This document shows, piece by piece, positions 10,688 through 18,602 of a stretch of DNA of 64,000 nt. The DNA comes from Lysinibacter cavernae (GTDB lineage Bacteria > Actinomycetota > Actinomycetes > Actinomycetales > Microbacteriaceae): the NCBI RefSeq assembly GCF_011758565.1, contig NZ_JAAMOX010000001.1:1589838-1653837 (forward strand), in the 5' to 3' direction. The notes below the pieces were generated by a model, which did not search any database, was not told the origin of the DNA, and saw only the letters and a list, made by a program, of their open reading frames with translations. The position numbers and the translations under genes are program-made. Numbering within the stretch: the stretch's first letter is position 1; each line of letters begins with the position of its first letter.

Positions 10688-10715
10688 GAAGGCCCCTCTT
10701 GGAAGAGGGGCCTTC
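10688..10715 (-). terminator. Terminator downstream of aspA
   Basis: GAAGGCCCCTC-TTGGAA-GAGGGGCCTTC is a perfect 11-bp stem with a six-base loop, just beyond the aspA stop (10727). It may also act on the convergent FAH-family transcript. Confidence 0.8.
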
Positions 10716-10726
10716 TCGGTTAGTGG

Positions 10727-12172
10727 CTACTGGTTGGCGCGGATGATCGCGATCGACGAGGTGGCCGGTGCCACGCCAGACAGGCGGTCGGGCTCAAAAA
10801 TGCGCGTAACCTCTTCGCGTGTGAGCAGCCCGCTCTCGACCACGAGGTCTGCGACGTTTGCGTTGGCGGCAAGGGCCGTGTGCGCGAGCGTCGCGGCTTC
10901 CTGGTACCCGATGTACGGGGTCAGCGCGGTGATCACAACAACCGAGCGAGCAACCATGTCGGCGAGGCGATCCTCGTTGGCCGTGATGCCGTCGATGCAG
11001 TTGATACGCAGCGTGTAGCAGGCACGCTCAAGCCACGTGATCGACTGCAGCAGTGAATGGGCGATGATCGGCTCAAACGCGTTGAGCTGGAGCTGTCCGG
11101 CCTCTGCGGCCATGGTGACGGTAACATCCGCACCCACGATGGAGTACGCGACCTGACTGACGGCCTCTGGGATCACCGGGTTCACCTTGCCCGGCATGAT
11201 GCTTGAGCCGGCCTGGCGTGGCGGAAGGTTAATCTCACCAAATCCTGCCTGTGGGCCGGACGAGAGGAGGCGGAGGTCGTTGCAAATCTTGCTGAGCTTG
11301 ATGGCGCTGCGCTTGAGTGCGCCCGAGAACGTCACAAACGCTCCCGTGTCGCTCGTTGACTCCACAAGGTCGGATGCCGTCACCAGATTGAGGCCCGTGA
11401 TCTCGTTGAGGTGGCGGAGCACGGTCTCTTTGTAGCCGAGTGGGGCAGTGATGCCCGTTCCGATGGCCGTTGCACCCATGTTGATCTCGCGCAGCAGCGC
11501 CTTTGCGTCGTCGAGGCGCTCGATGTCCTCAGCGATGGTGGTGGCAAAGCCGTGGAACTCTTGGCCGAGAGTCATGGGAACCGCGTCCTGCATCTGCGTG
11601 CGGCCGATCTTCAAAATCTGCGAGAACTCGACCGACTTTACGAGGAAGGAGTTGCGGAGCAGATCGATCTCGTCCGACAGGTTGCGAAGCGAAAACGCGA
11701 GCGCAATCTTGATCGCGGTTGGGTACGTGTCGTTGGTGCTCTGGCTGCGGTTGGTGTGGTCGATCGGGTTGAGGAAGGCGTAGTCTCCGCGGGGGTGGCC
11801 CGCGATCTCAAGCGCCCGGTTGGTGATGACCTCGTTGACGTTCATGTTGCTTGAGGTTCCCGCGCCTCCCTGCACAACGCCAACCACAAACTGGTCGTGC
11901 AGCATGCCGTTCTTGACATCCTCACAGGCCTGATCGATGAGGTTTGCTTTTTCTTGGCTGATGACGCCGATTTCGGCGTTGGCCCGTGCCGCAGCCTGCT
12001 TCACGCACGCGTAGGCGCGGATGAACTCGGGGTAGACCGAGATGGGGCGTTTTGCGATCGGAAAGTTCTCGTGGGCCCGCGCCGTGTGGATGCCCCAGTA
12101 GGCGTCGGCGGGAATCTCCATCGACCCGAGGGAGTCATGTTCTACACGAATGGCGGACGGCGAATTATTCAT
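10727..12172 (-). CDS. aspA: Aspartate ammonia-lyase
   Basis: Encodes 481 residues of the class II fumarase/aspartase superfamily; reversible deamination of L-aspartate to fumarate. The signature loop GSSIMPGKVNPVIPE (around residue 320) has the aspartase-type continuation NPVIPE, where FumC has NPTQCE. TSSNMNVNEVITNRA (~100) and IDHTNRSQSTNDTYPTA (~135) hold substrate-binding Thr/Ser/Asn residues. The ATG at 12170-12172 is preferred; a GTG directly before it is possible. A single gene ending in the hairpin at 10688. The neighbouring gdhA suggests this stretch serves amino-nitrogen metabolism, but they are separate transcripts. Confidence 0.93.
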   Translation of the reverse strand: MNNSPSAIRVEHDSLGSMEIPADAYWGIHTARAHENFPIAKRPISVYPEFIRAYACVKQAAARANAEIGVISQEKANLIDQACEDVKNGMLHDQFVVGVVQGGAGTSSNMNVNEVITNRALEIAGHPRGDYAFLNPIDHTNRSQSTNDTYPTAIKIALAFSLRNLSDEIDLLRNSFLVKSVEFSQILKIGRTQMQDAVPMTLGQEFHGFATTIAEDIERLDDAKALLREINMGATAIGTGITAPLGYKETVLRHLNEITGLNLVTASDLVESTSDTGAFVTFSGALKRSAIKLSKICNDLRLLSSGPQAGFGEINLPPRQAGSSIMPGKVNPVIPEAVSQVAYSIVGADVTVTMAAEAGQLQLNAFEPIIAHSLLQSITWLERACYTLRINCIDGITANEDRLADMVARSVVVITALTPYIGYQEAATLAHTALAANANVADLVVESGLLTREEVTRIFEPDRLSGVAPATSSIAIIRANQ

Positions 12173-12406
12173 CACTTTTGGTGCTCCGGTTGTCTCAACG
12201 TTGAGTAGTTTATTGAGGTTGTTCCTCAGCAGCTAAGCCTAGCCCGTCGCCAATGCTTTTGCCCGGGAAAGCCCTGAAAACACGGGATAGTTCGCGCTCA
12301 AAACGGGGGCTTTCTCGTATCCAAGACCCAAAACCACACCGCTTCTGGTCGCCGCGTTGCAAAGGACAACATATGTGCATCCGTAAGGGTTCAATAGAAT
12401 ACAAAA

Positions 12407-12976
12407 ATGCGCCCCTATACGATGACCGAACCACTGCACACGGAACGGCTCATGCTGCGCCTCATGAGGGCTGACGATCTGAATGACATTTATTCGTACC
12501 AGTCAGACCCAGACGCCTGCCGTTACCTGCCCTACGAGCCACGGAGCAGGGAGGCCGTTCGGCAAAATCTTGAGGTGCACTCCAAGCGCAACACTATTGC
12601 CGAGCCTGGCGACTACCTCAGGCTTGCCATCCAAAGCCGCCTGACAAGCAAGGTGCTTGGTGAGCTGTATTTTCGGCTCGACAGCACGGTCAACCGCTCT
12701 GCCGAGGTTGGCTGGGCGCTGCATCCAGAACAGCACGGCAAGGGATTCGCGGCCGAGGCCGCCAGCGCCCTGCTCGATTTTGCGTTTGACCGGGTTGGCA
12801 TCCACCGCATCTTCGCGAAGCTCGACGTACGCAACTCGGCCTCTGCCGAACTGTGCACTCGATTAGGGATGCGAAGGGAGGCGCTGTTCATCGACGACGA
12901 GTTCGCAAAGGGCGAGTGGACGAGCACCGCCATCTACGCAGTGCTTGAGCGGGAGTGGGCCGCTCGCCAGTCATGA
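12407..12976 (+). CDS. GNAT family N-acetyltransferase
   Basis: A 189-residue GNAT of the RimJ/RimL-like Acetyltransf_3 branch: TERLMLRLMRADDLNDIYSY at the N-terminus, acetyl-CoA loop VGWALHPEQHGKGFAAEAA (around residue 105) with the Q/G-x-G-x-G/A pattern, and IHRIFAKLDVRNSASAEL typical of the group. Substrate (protein N-terminus, small amine or antibiotic) is unknown. TAGAAT at 12395-12400 lies six bases before the ATG, which suggests a leaderless mRNA and supports this start over the in-frame ATG five codons later. It stands alone between divergent/convergent neighbours and ends at the hairpin at 13013. Confidence 0.87.
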   Translation: MRPYTMTEPLHTERLMLRLMRADDLNDIYSYQSDPDACRYLPYEPRSREAVRQNLEVHSKRNTIAEPGDYLRLAIQSRLTSKVLGELYFRLDSTVNRSAEVGWALHPEQHGKGFAAEAASALLDFAFDRVGIHRIFAKLDVRNSASAELCTRLGMRREALFIDDEFAKGEWTSTAIYAVLEREWAARQS

Positions 12977-13012
12977 CAAGGTGTTGTGCTCGTGTGCGCC
13001 CATGCCCGGATG

Positions 13013-13040
13013 CACGCGAACCCTGCCCCAGATTCGCGTG
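13013..13040 (+). terminator. Hairpin after the GNAT gene
   Basis: CACGCGAA (13013-13020) pairs perfectly with TTCGCGTG (13033-13040) over a 12-base loop, 37 bases past the acetyltransferase stop. Short but well placed. Confidence 0.45.
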
Positions 13041-13167
13041 AGCCAAGGCCTGGATGCGCGGGGAAATCACTCAGTCTCGCAAGTGAGTTTGCAGGAGATG
13101 GCGTATTTTGCCTACGTCAGAGCAATGGTTGCACCTCGATATTGTGTGAGGTTCGGCCGGCAGGCGC

Positions 13168-13779
13168 TCAGGATGCGGGCGGAGCGAACGCGTTCAACAT
13201 CGTCAAGATGAGTCCAGGCATGGAGGTGAGGCCCTCAACCGTGAGCGGCTCACGCAGGTGTCGAGACAGGGTCAGGTCAACAAGGCCGTGGAGCGTCGCC
13301 CAGAGCAGGCTCGTCAACTCACGAACGTCTCCGAGCACGAGGGTGCCGTCGCGCTGTCCCTGTTCAACAAGTTCGTAGAGGTAATTCACGCAGGCGGCGG
13401 CCGCCGCCTGCTGCGCCTCGCTGGGATTATTGATCTGAAAGTCGCCAAAAATCAGGCGATAGTGGGCTGGTCGTTCACAAGCGACCGCGACATACGCAAG
13501 GAATGCCCGGTAGACCGGCGTCCCGCCTGCGGCAGTATCCTCGGCGCCGAGGCGCATCTCTGCCTCGAATCGCAAGAGATTCTCGGCTGCAACGGCGCTG
13601 AGCAGGTCGTCTTTGTCGCGAAAATGCCGATACGGAGCGGTTCGGGAAACGCCAACCGCGGCACCAACCTGGCGAAGCGTGACGGAGTCAGGCCCTCGTT
13701 CGGTAAGCAAATTGCTCGCGGCGGCGAGCAGCAAATCGCGGGTTCCGACTGCCTGTTCCATAGGTGAAAGCCTAGCCAT
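13168..13779 (-). CDS. TetR family transcriptional regulator
   Basis: A 203-residue repressor. HTH near residues 15-62 (AASNLLTERGPDSVTLRQVG, VSRTAPYRHFRDKDDLL), and a ligand domain with ERPAHYRLIFGDF (~108), the hallmark of the TetR_C_33/WHG subgroup. It is divergent from an NTF2-like gene; two GTTGACNNNGTCAAC palindromes lie in the shared control region, one overlapping its own start codon, so it very probably represses itself and the neighbour. The inducer is unknown. Confidence 0.9.
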   Translation of the reverse strand: MARLSPMEQAVGTRDLLLAAASNLLTERGPDSVTLRQVGAAVGVSRTAPYRHFRDKDDLLSAVAAENLLRFEAEMRLGAEDTAAGGTPVYRAFLAYVAVACERPAHYRLIFGDFQINNPSEAQQAAAAACVNYLYELVEQGQRDGTLVLGDVRELTSLLWATLHGLVDLTLSRHLREPLTVEGLTSMPGLILTMLNAFAPPAS

Positions 13780-13822
13780 GTTGACAGCGTCAACCTGAGC
13801 TTGCTATGTTGACGTTGTCAAC
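13780..13822. promoter_or_regulatory. Tandem TetR operators overlapping a promoter
   Basis: Two 15-base palindromes, GTTGACAGCGTCAAC (13780-13794) and GTTGACGTTGTCAAC (13808-13822), lie 28 bases apart. The first contains a consensus -35 TTGACA (13781-13786); an 18-base spacer leads to -10 TATGTT (13805-13810), which overlaps the second palindrome. Binding of the divergent TetR protein would block RNA polymerase. Confidence 0.8.
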
Positions 13823-13920
13823 ACGAGGCTCAGGGAGACTGCAGGTGGCGTCTTCCAGCCGCCACACGCTGGCCACCAGCCTCAGCCCTGACACCCACCC
13901 CTCGAGAGAAAGAATCACAC

Positions 13921-14313
13921 ATGCCCAGCCCATCAACCACGTCCATCACCATTGCGGATGCCCCAAGCATTGCGCGCGACTACATGGAGCTCTGGACAAC
14001 AACCAACCCAACTCTCCGCAGCAGCCTCGCCACCAAGCTCCTGAGCGAACACACCACCCAGTTTGCGGCAGAAGACAATCTCGTTTTTCACGGCGCCGAG
14101 GCGATCGAGGCGACCATCACCAAGGTCAACACCGAGAACATCCAGCAGGCCGGTTTTGACTTTGTCTTTGACTCGGCTGTCGCCAACCAAAACTCAGTGC
14201 AGATTGAGTGGACGATTCTCAACGGGGAAGGCGCCCGCGTTGGGGCAGGCCGAGATTTCCTGCTCATGGCCGCCGACGGCACGATTGACTCGTTCTACAT
14301 GTTCAAGCGCTAA
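13921..14313 (+). CDS. NTF2-like (SnoaL-type) small protein
   Basis: A 130-residue protein of the nuclear transport factor 2 fold: APSIARDYMELWTTTNPTLR helix, HTTQFAAEDNLVFHGAEAI, then beta-strands ending RDFLLMAADGTIDSFYMFKR, the usual final strand pattern of SnoaL-like proteins. The fold includes ketosteroid isomerases and epoxide hydrolases, but many members are only binding proteins; no catalytic assignment is possible. It is the sole target of the divergent TetR operator pair, with a 98-base untranslated leader. The convergent neighbour is an MFS transporter, possibly a functional partner. Confidence 0.72.
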   Translation: MPSPSTTSITIADAPSIARDYMELWTTTNPTLRSSLATKLLSEHTTQFAAEDNLVFHGAEAIEATITKVNTENIQQAGFDFVFDSAVANQNSVQIEWTILNGEGARVGAGRDFLLMAADGTIDSFYMFKR

Positions 14314-14346
14314 CCTACAGCCCGCGCGAATCGCGCCGAAACCCTC

Positions 14347-14406
14347 ATCGAGGTCGCAATGGATGTCGCGTTTGCCGCTATTCGAAGCATTAATTGCGAC
14401 CTCGAT
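14347..14406. terminator. Palindrome between convergent genes
   Basis: ATCGAGGTCGCAAT (14347-14360) and its exact complement (14393-14406) with a 32-base loop, between the NTF2-like gene (+) and the MFS gene (-). Probably a bidirectional terminator of the long-arm type common in this genome. Confidence 0.6.
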
Positions 14407-14452
14407 TCTGGCTCAGCCCGATTACAACACGACTCAAGCGCCAGCGAGCAGA

Positions 14453-15688
14453 CTACTTCTCCCAGTCGGCCTCTACCGGCCGCGGCACACGCAGTACTCT
14501 GGCAGCCCAGACGGCGGCAAGGAGCAGCACCATCATGACAACGTAGGATGTCGTCCAGCCGCCAGTGACGTCGTGCAGCACACCAACAAGGAGCGGACCA
14601 AGCCCACCAAGGCAGTAGCCAACCGACTGTGCGAAGCCGCTGAGCGCAACCGCGCTTCTGTGGCTTCGGGTGCGTCGATTGACGAGCAGCAGGGCGACGG
14701 GAAAGAGGGTCGGGATGAGACCAAGCAGCACGACCCACACCCAGGTGGCGGTCGTTGGTAGCAGCCAGAGACCAGCGTATCCAATAAGACCGCAGATCAC
14801 GCCAAAGTAAATGATCTTGCTCACCGAACCGAGTCGGGTAGCGATCATTGGTACAAGCAGGGCGGTTGGCATCCCCATGAAAGCGAAGACGCCCATGAGC
14901 GCACCAGCCTCGCCCGCGCTCAGGCCCGCCGTATCTATCAGCATTGACGGCAGCCACGAAAACATGAGATACGCGTTCATACTCGAAACGGAGAATACAA
15001 TCGTGATGGCCCAGGCGACGGGCGAACGCCACATCTTGCCGAGCACGGCAGGCTCTGCCTCCTCAACGGCTGGGCCGTCGTCACTCAGCGCCTGGACGTG
15101 AGCGCGCCGCTGCTGCACCGCGATAATGACCCACGGCACGATTGCGATGAGGCCAAGCAACGCCCAAACCCCGCTTGAGGCGCGCCATCCGGCAGCCTCG
15201 GCAACGGGCACCGCCATGAAGGCCGGAACAAACGTGCCGATTGCCATGAGCGTGAGATACACCGATGTCATCACTGCGATGTGGTCGGGGAAGTGACGCT
15301 TGATGAGCGGCGGTAGCAAGACGTTGCCCATTCCGATTCCGCCAAAAACGAGGGCGCTGCCAAGAATGAGCACGCTGCTCTCCGGCGCAACCGTGCGCAC
15401 CACGAGCCCAATCGCCTGCACAACAAGGGCAACAACCGTTGCCGTCTCAAGCGAGGTACGACGCACAAGCACGGGCGTGAAAACCCCGCAGAGCGCAAAC
15501 AGGAGCGGTGGCATCATCCCAAGCACGGCAATGGCAGAAACGCTCAGCGCCATGTCTTGACCGATGAATACAAAGATTGGCGACATGGATGCCACTGCGC
15601 TGCGAAGGTTGGCTGACATCAGCAGGACGGCCACAAGCACGAGGATGCGACCGGCCCTCGACCCCGAAGGTGCCGCGAGAGTTGTCAT
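14453..15688 (-). CDS. MFS transporter, CynX/NimT-like
   Basis: A 411-residue major facilitator with twelve predicted helices. The first helix ends LLMSANLRSAVASMSPIF, a pattern characteristic of the CynX/NimT (cyanate permease-like) group, where LRxAVTSVGP is typical. The halves are split by a hydrophilic loop (VQALSDDGPAVEEAEPA) near residue 205. Transported compound unknown; relatives move cyanate or 2-nitroimidazole. The ATG overlaps the ribF stop by four bases (ATGA), so it is translated as the last gene of the truB-ribF operon. That linkage to flavin synthesis is unexpected and may be only positional. Confidence 0.85.
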   Translation of the reverse strand: MTTLAAPSGSRAGRILVLVAVLLMSANLRSAVASMSPIFVFIGQDMALSVSAIAVLGMMPPLLFALCGVFTPVLVRRTSLETATVVALVVQAIGLVVRTVAPESSVLILGSALVFGGIGMGNVLLPPLIKRHFPDHIAVMTSVYLTLMAIGTFVPAFMAVPVAEAAGWRASSGVWALLGLIAIVPWVIIAVQQRRAHVQALSDDGPAVEEAEPAVLGKMWRSPVAWAITIVFSVSSMNAYLMFSWLPSMLIDTAGLSAGEAGALMGVFAFMGMPTALLVPMIATRLGSVSKIIYFGVICGLIGYAGLWLLPTTATWVWVVLLGLIPTLFPVALLLVNRRTRSHRSAVALSGFAQSVGYCLGGLGPLLVGVLHDVTGGWTTSYVVMMVLLLAAVWAARVLRVPRPVEADWEK

Positions 15689-16629
15689 CGGGTCGTCAAC
15701 CCCAAGGTGACGCGCGCCGTGGAGACGTCGGCGTTCATCTGCTCGATCAGGGCGGGGAGCGAGTCAAAGGCAACCATGCCCCGCAGCCGTGCGACAAATT
15801 CTATTTCGACCACGCGGTCGTACAGGTCTATTGTTCGGTCGAGCACAAAGGCCTCAACCTGGCGCCGCAGCACGTCGTCGAACGTCGGATTTGTGCCAAC
15901 GGAGATGGCTGCAGGAAGCCGCTCCCCCTCGGTGAGCAACCAACCGGCGTAGACGCCATCGGCCGGCACAAGGCCTTCGGAGTCAAAAGCAAGGTTTGCC
16001 GTCGGGAAACCGAGCTCGCGACCGCGCTTTGCACCGTGGACAACCTCGCCTCGAACGCTGTGCGGGCGGCCGAGCAAGCCGGCAGCTGTCTCAACATCGC
16101 CAACATCAAGCGCAGAACGAATCATGGTTGCGGAGACGCGTCCGCTTCCGGGAGCGGCAACAACGTCAGAGACAACATCAACGGTGAAGCCGAGGCGCTC
16201 ACCGGCGGTTATCAGCGTTTGGGTATTCCCTGCGCCCTTGTGCCCGTATCGGAAATCGGCGCCAACGAGCACGTGCGAGACGTGCAGCGTGTCGCAGAGA
16301 ATGTGCTGCACGAAGTTGTCGGCCGATTGCGAGGCAAGTTCGCGATCAAACGGCACCATGACGGTGGCGTCAACACCCTGTTCCGAAATCCGTTCAAGTT
16401 TTTGGGCCGGGCTCAAAAGCGCCTCTGGGCAGGCCTCGGGCGCAACAACGCTCAGGGGGTTGTTTTCAAAGGTGAAGACGACGGATGCGAGGCCCTTGTC
16501 TGCGGCAATCTGTTGCAACTGCTGCAGGATGCGCTGGTGCCCAAGGTGCACGGCGTCAAACTTGCCAACGGCTACTGCTGAGCGCGGAAAATCCGCGGGA
16601 ATCTGAGAGAGATCAGTGTAGATATTCAC
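15685..16629 (-). CDS. ribF: Bifunctional riboflavin kinase/FMN adenylyltransferase
   Basis: Encodes 314 residues from the GTG at 16627-16629 (VNIYTDLSQIPADF). Makes FMN and then FAD from riboflavin. The N-terminal adenylyltransferase carries AVGKFDAVHLGHQRIL near residue 24, where the family norm is FDGxHxGH; the Gly to Ala change sits in the nucleotide loop. C-terminal kinase: GRPHSVRGEVVHGAKRGRELGFPTANL (~190; GxPTAN motif present). The start overlaps the stop of the 146-residue membrane protein upstream as GTGA, and the stop overlaps the MFS start. In many bacteria ribF follows truB, as here, though two small membrane genes intervene. Confidence 0.93.
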   Translation of the reverse strand: MNIYTDLSQIPADFPRSAVAVGKFDAVHLGHQRILQQLQQIAADKGLASVVFTFENNPLSVVAPEACPEALLSPAQKLERISEQGVDATVMVPFDRELASQSADNFVQHILCDTLHVSHVLVGADFRYGHKGAGNTQTLITAGERLGFTVDVVSDVVAAPGSGRVSATMIRSALDVGDVETAAGLLGRPHSVRGEVVHGAKRGRELGFPTANLAFDSEGLVPADGVYAGWLLTEGERLPAAISVGTNPTFDDVLRRQVEAFVLDRTIDLYDRVVEIEFVARLRGMVAFDSLPALIEQMNADVSTARVTLGLTTR

Positions 16630-17066
16630 GAGGAAACCGCCTCGGTTGTTCGCTGCGATTTCCGCTCGCGGGCAAGCCACCAAAGACCAAGAATTGGCAG
16701 GATCAGCGGCACAAATCCGTAGCCCCTGCCAAAGCCAGACCACACGGTATCGTGCGGGAATAGGTCGGACATCGTGAGGCTGAGCGTGCCAACCACGAGC
16801 ACACCGATGAGCTCAAAAACGATGGCGGCGAAGGCCACCTTGCGCGCGCGTTCGCCAGACTTCGCCAGCGCGATTGCCGCGACGATATAGACAACACCGG
16901 CCACAGCAGAAAGCAGGTACGCGACGGGTGCATCGTCGAAACTCTTGATGATCTGGTAGACAGAACGGGCCGTGGCCGCGAGCGCCAAGATGGCGTAGAT
17001 CAGCACCAATACGCGGCCAAAACCGCTTCCGCGCGTTGCGGGAGAATCACCACTTACCTCAGACAT
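16626..17066 (-). CDS. Small four-helix membrane protein, unknown function
   Basis: A 146-residue protein with four predicted transmembrane helices (FGRVLVLIYAILALAATARS, VAYLLSAVAGVVYIVAAIAL, VAFAAIVFELIGVLVVGTL, FVPLILPILGLWWLAR). The conserved-looking turn FPHDTVWSGFGRGYGFVPL between helices 3 and 4 resembles small actinobacterial membrane proteins found beside ribF/truB. I do not recognise a characterised family. It overlaps ribF by four bases and follows the 122-residue membrane gene with a 47-base gap. ATG at 17066 chosen; a GTG two codons upstream is possible. Confidence 0.72.
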   Translation of the reverse strand: MSEVSGDSPATRGSGFGRVLVLIYAILALAATARSVYQIIKSFDDAPVAYLLSAVAGVVYIVAAIALAKSGERARKVAFAAIVFELIGVLVVGTLSLTMSDLFPHDTVWSGFGRGYGFVPLILPILGLWWLARERKSQRTTEAVSS

Positions 17067-17113
17067 AACCACCCAAGTTTACCCAGAGAATCCTTAGAAC
17101 AAATCGCCCTCGG

Positions 17114-17482
17114 TTAAACGACCTGAACTGTCCAAATTTGCAGCATCCTGAACACCATGATGCCAATCGAAAAACAGGTCACCGCGAGGATGAGCGTGCT
17201 CCACTTTGTGCGATCAGAAAGCGCCCAAAACACGGCAATGATAGGAATAACGAGGGCACAGATGAGGTAGAGCGCAAACTCGAGCCCGTCGCCGGTCGGC
17301 TTATTGCCAACAAAGGGCGCCACGATCGCGATGACTGCCTGCACGACGAGTAGCAGCTCGATGAGCACAACAGCCCCAAGGGTGTAGTCGTTTGGCCCCT
17401 TGCGCATCGTGAAGAAGGCAAGACACAGGAGCGTTGCGACCGCAGCGATTCCCATTTGGGCCCATGCGAACCATTCGATCAT
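17114..17482 (-). CDS. Small membrane protein, unknown function
   Basis: A 122-residue protein with four predicted transmembrane segments (FAWAQMGIAAVATLLCLAFF; GAVVLIELLLVVQAVIAIV; EFALYLICALVIPIIAVFWAL; TLILAVTCFSIGIMVFRML). The start overlaps the truB stop as ATGA. No characterised family recognised; the position between truB and ribF with a second small membrane protein suggests a conserved pair that may work together. Confidence 0.72.
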   Translation of the reverse strand: MIEWFAWAQMGIAAVATLLCLAFFTMRKGPNDYTLGAVVLIELLLVVQAVIAIVAPFVGNKPTGDGLEFALYLICALVIPIIAVFWALSDRTKWSTLILAVTCFSIGIMVFRMLQIWTVQVV

Positions 17483-18591
17483 GACTGCACCACAGGGAAA
17501 TTCACAACGACCTTCGTCTCAGATTTTTTGACCCGCACAAGCCCGATCAGTCGCCCGTCTGGGGCAAGGGCGGCCACGATAGGGGCGTCTGGCGTTGTGG
17601 GAAGCTTGACGCGTTTGCCCTGTTCGAGGGCGAGCGTCTGGTCGGCATCCAGCTGGGCGGTTGGGAAAAGATCGGCGGCAACATCGGCGGCGGGATGCAG
17701 CGCGCCAGCGTAATTCTCGGCGTCAAGCTGCACGGCGTCGCTCACGCGGAACGGACCGACCCTCGTGCGACGCAGCGCTGTAAGGTGCCCGCCAACGCCA
17801 AGATCGTCACCAAGGTCTCTGGCAAGCGCGCGAATGTAGGTTCCTGACGAGCACACAACGCGAACCTCAAGGTCAAGCGCTGCCAGACCGTCGTCGGTCG
17901 TTGCCTCCCGAATATCAGTCACCACAAACTCGCTGACCGTCACGGGGCGCGAGGGAAGCTCAACATCCTCTCCCGAGCGAACCCTGTCGTACGAGCGTTT
18001 GCCATCAACCTTGATGGCGCTGACCGAGCTGGGCCGCTGCAGGATGTCGCCGGTGAGCTTCGCGACTCCCTCACGGATGCGTTCGGCCGGGATGGCCCGC
18101 ACCTGCGCCTCGGCAGCGGCAGCGATCCGGTCACCTTCGCGATCGTCAGTCACGGTTGACTGACCAAGGCGGATGGTCGCAACATACTCTTTGTCTGCAC
18201 CAACCAAGAAGGTGAGCAGCCGCGTCGAACTGCCAACTCCAAGCACGAGGAGTCCCGTTGCCATCGGATCGAGTGTTCCGGCGTGGCCAACCTTGCGGGT
18301 CTGCAGCAGTTTGCGGCTTCTGGCAACGACGTCGTGACTGGTGAATCCGCCAGGCTTATCAACGAGCAGGATGCCGGTTGGAGCGATCTTCGGCTGCAGT
18401 GCTGCTTCGGCTGTTGGTGCTGGCGCGGCTTCGGCGGCTGGCTCGGCCGCGGCTGGCTCGGCCGCGGCTGGCTCGGCCGCGGCTGGCTCGGCTGCGGCTG
18501 GCTCGGCTGCGGCTGGCTCGGCTGCGGCTGGCTCGGCTGCGGCTGGCTCGGGTGTGGGCGCAGCGACCATGGCGCTCTCAGGGGATGACAC
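17479..18591 (-). CDS. truB: tRNA pseudouridine(55) synthase with repeat-rich N-terminal tail
   Basis: A 370-residue protein. The catalytic domain starts near residue 72 (GILLVDKPGGFTSHD) and holds GHAGTLDPMATGLL (~103) with the catalytic Asp, and later CSSGTYIRALARDLG (~236). It isomerises U55 in the T-loop of elongator tRNAs. The first 70 residues are unusual: seven exact copies of AAAEP (residues 17-51) and a Pro/Ala/Glu linker, absent from standard TruB of about 300 residues. The GTG at 18589-18591 has AGGA upstream; the ATG at residue 8 is an alternative, and either includes the repeats. If translation instead begins later there is no good start codon before the domain. Confidence 0.92.
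   Translation of the reverse strand: MSSPESAMVAAPTPEPAAAEPAAAEPAAAEPAAAEPAAAEPAAAEPAAAEPAAEAAPAPTAEAALQPKIAPTGILLVDKPGGFTSHDVVARSRKLLQTRKVGHAGTLDPMATGLLVLGVGSSTRLLTFLVGADKEYVATIRLGQSTVTDDREGDRIAAAAEAQVRAIPAERIREGVAKLTGDILQRPSSVSAIKVDGKRSYDRVRSGEDVELPSRPVTVSEFVVTDIREATTDDGLAALDLEVRVVCSSGTYIRALARDLGDDLGVGGHLTALRRTRVGPFRVSDAVQLDAENYAGALHPAADVAADLFPTAQLDADQTLALEQGKRVKLPTTPDAPIVAALAPDGRLIGLVRVKKSETKVVVNFPVVQS
18439..18543 (-). repeat. 15-bp tandem repeat (7 copies) inside truB
   Basis: Seven in-frame copies of a 15-base unit (plus strand GCTCGGCCGCGGCTG, three copies, then GCTCGGCTGCGGCTG, four copies). The two variants are segregated in blocks, which suggests recent slippage expansion. It encodes the AAAEP repeats. 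Confidence 0.93.
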
Positions 18592-18602
18592 GAACTTCTG
18601 TC

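Noticed and set aside
15577-16581. A 334-codon open frame on the plus strand
   Set aside because: Antisense to ribF; composition and lack of motifs mark it as a shadow.
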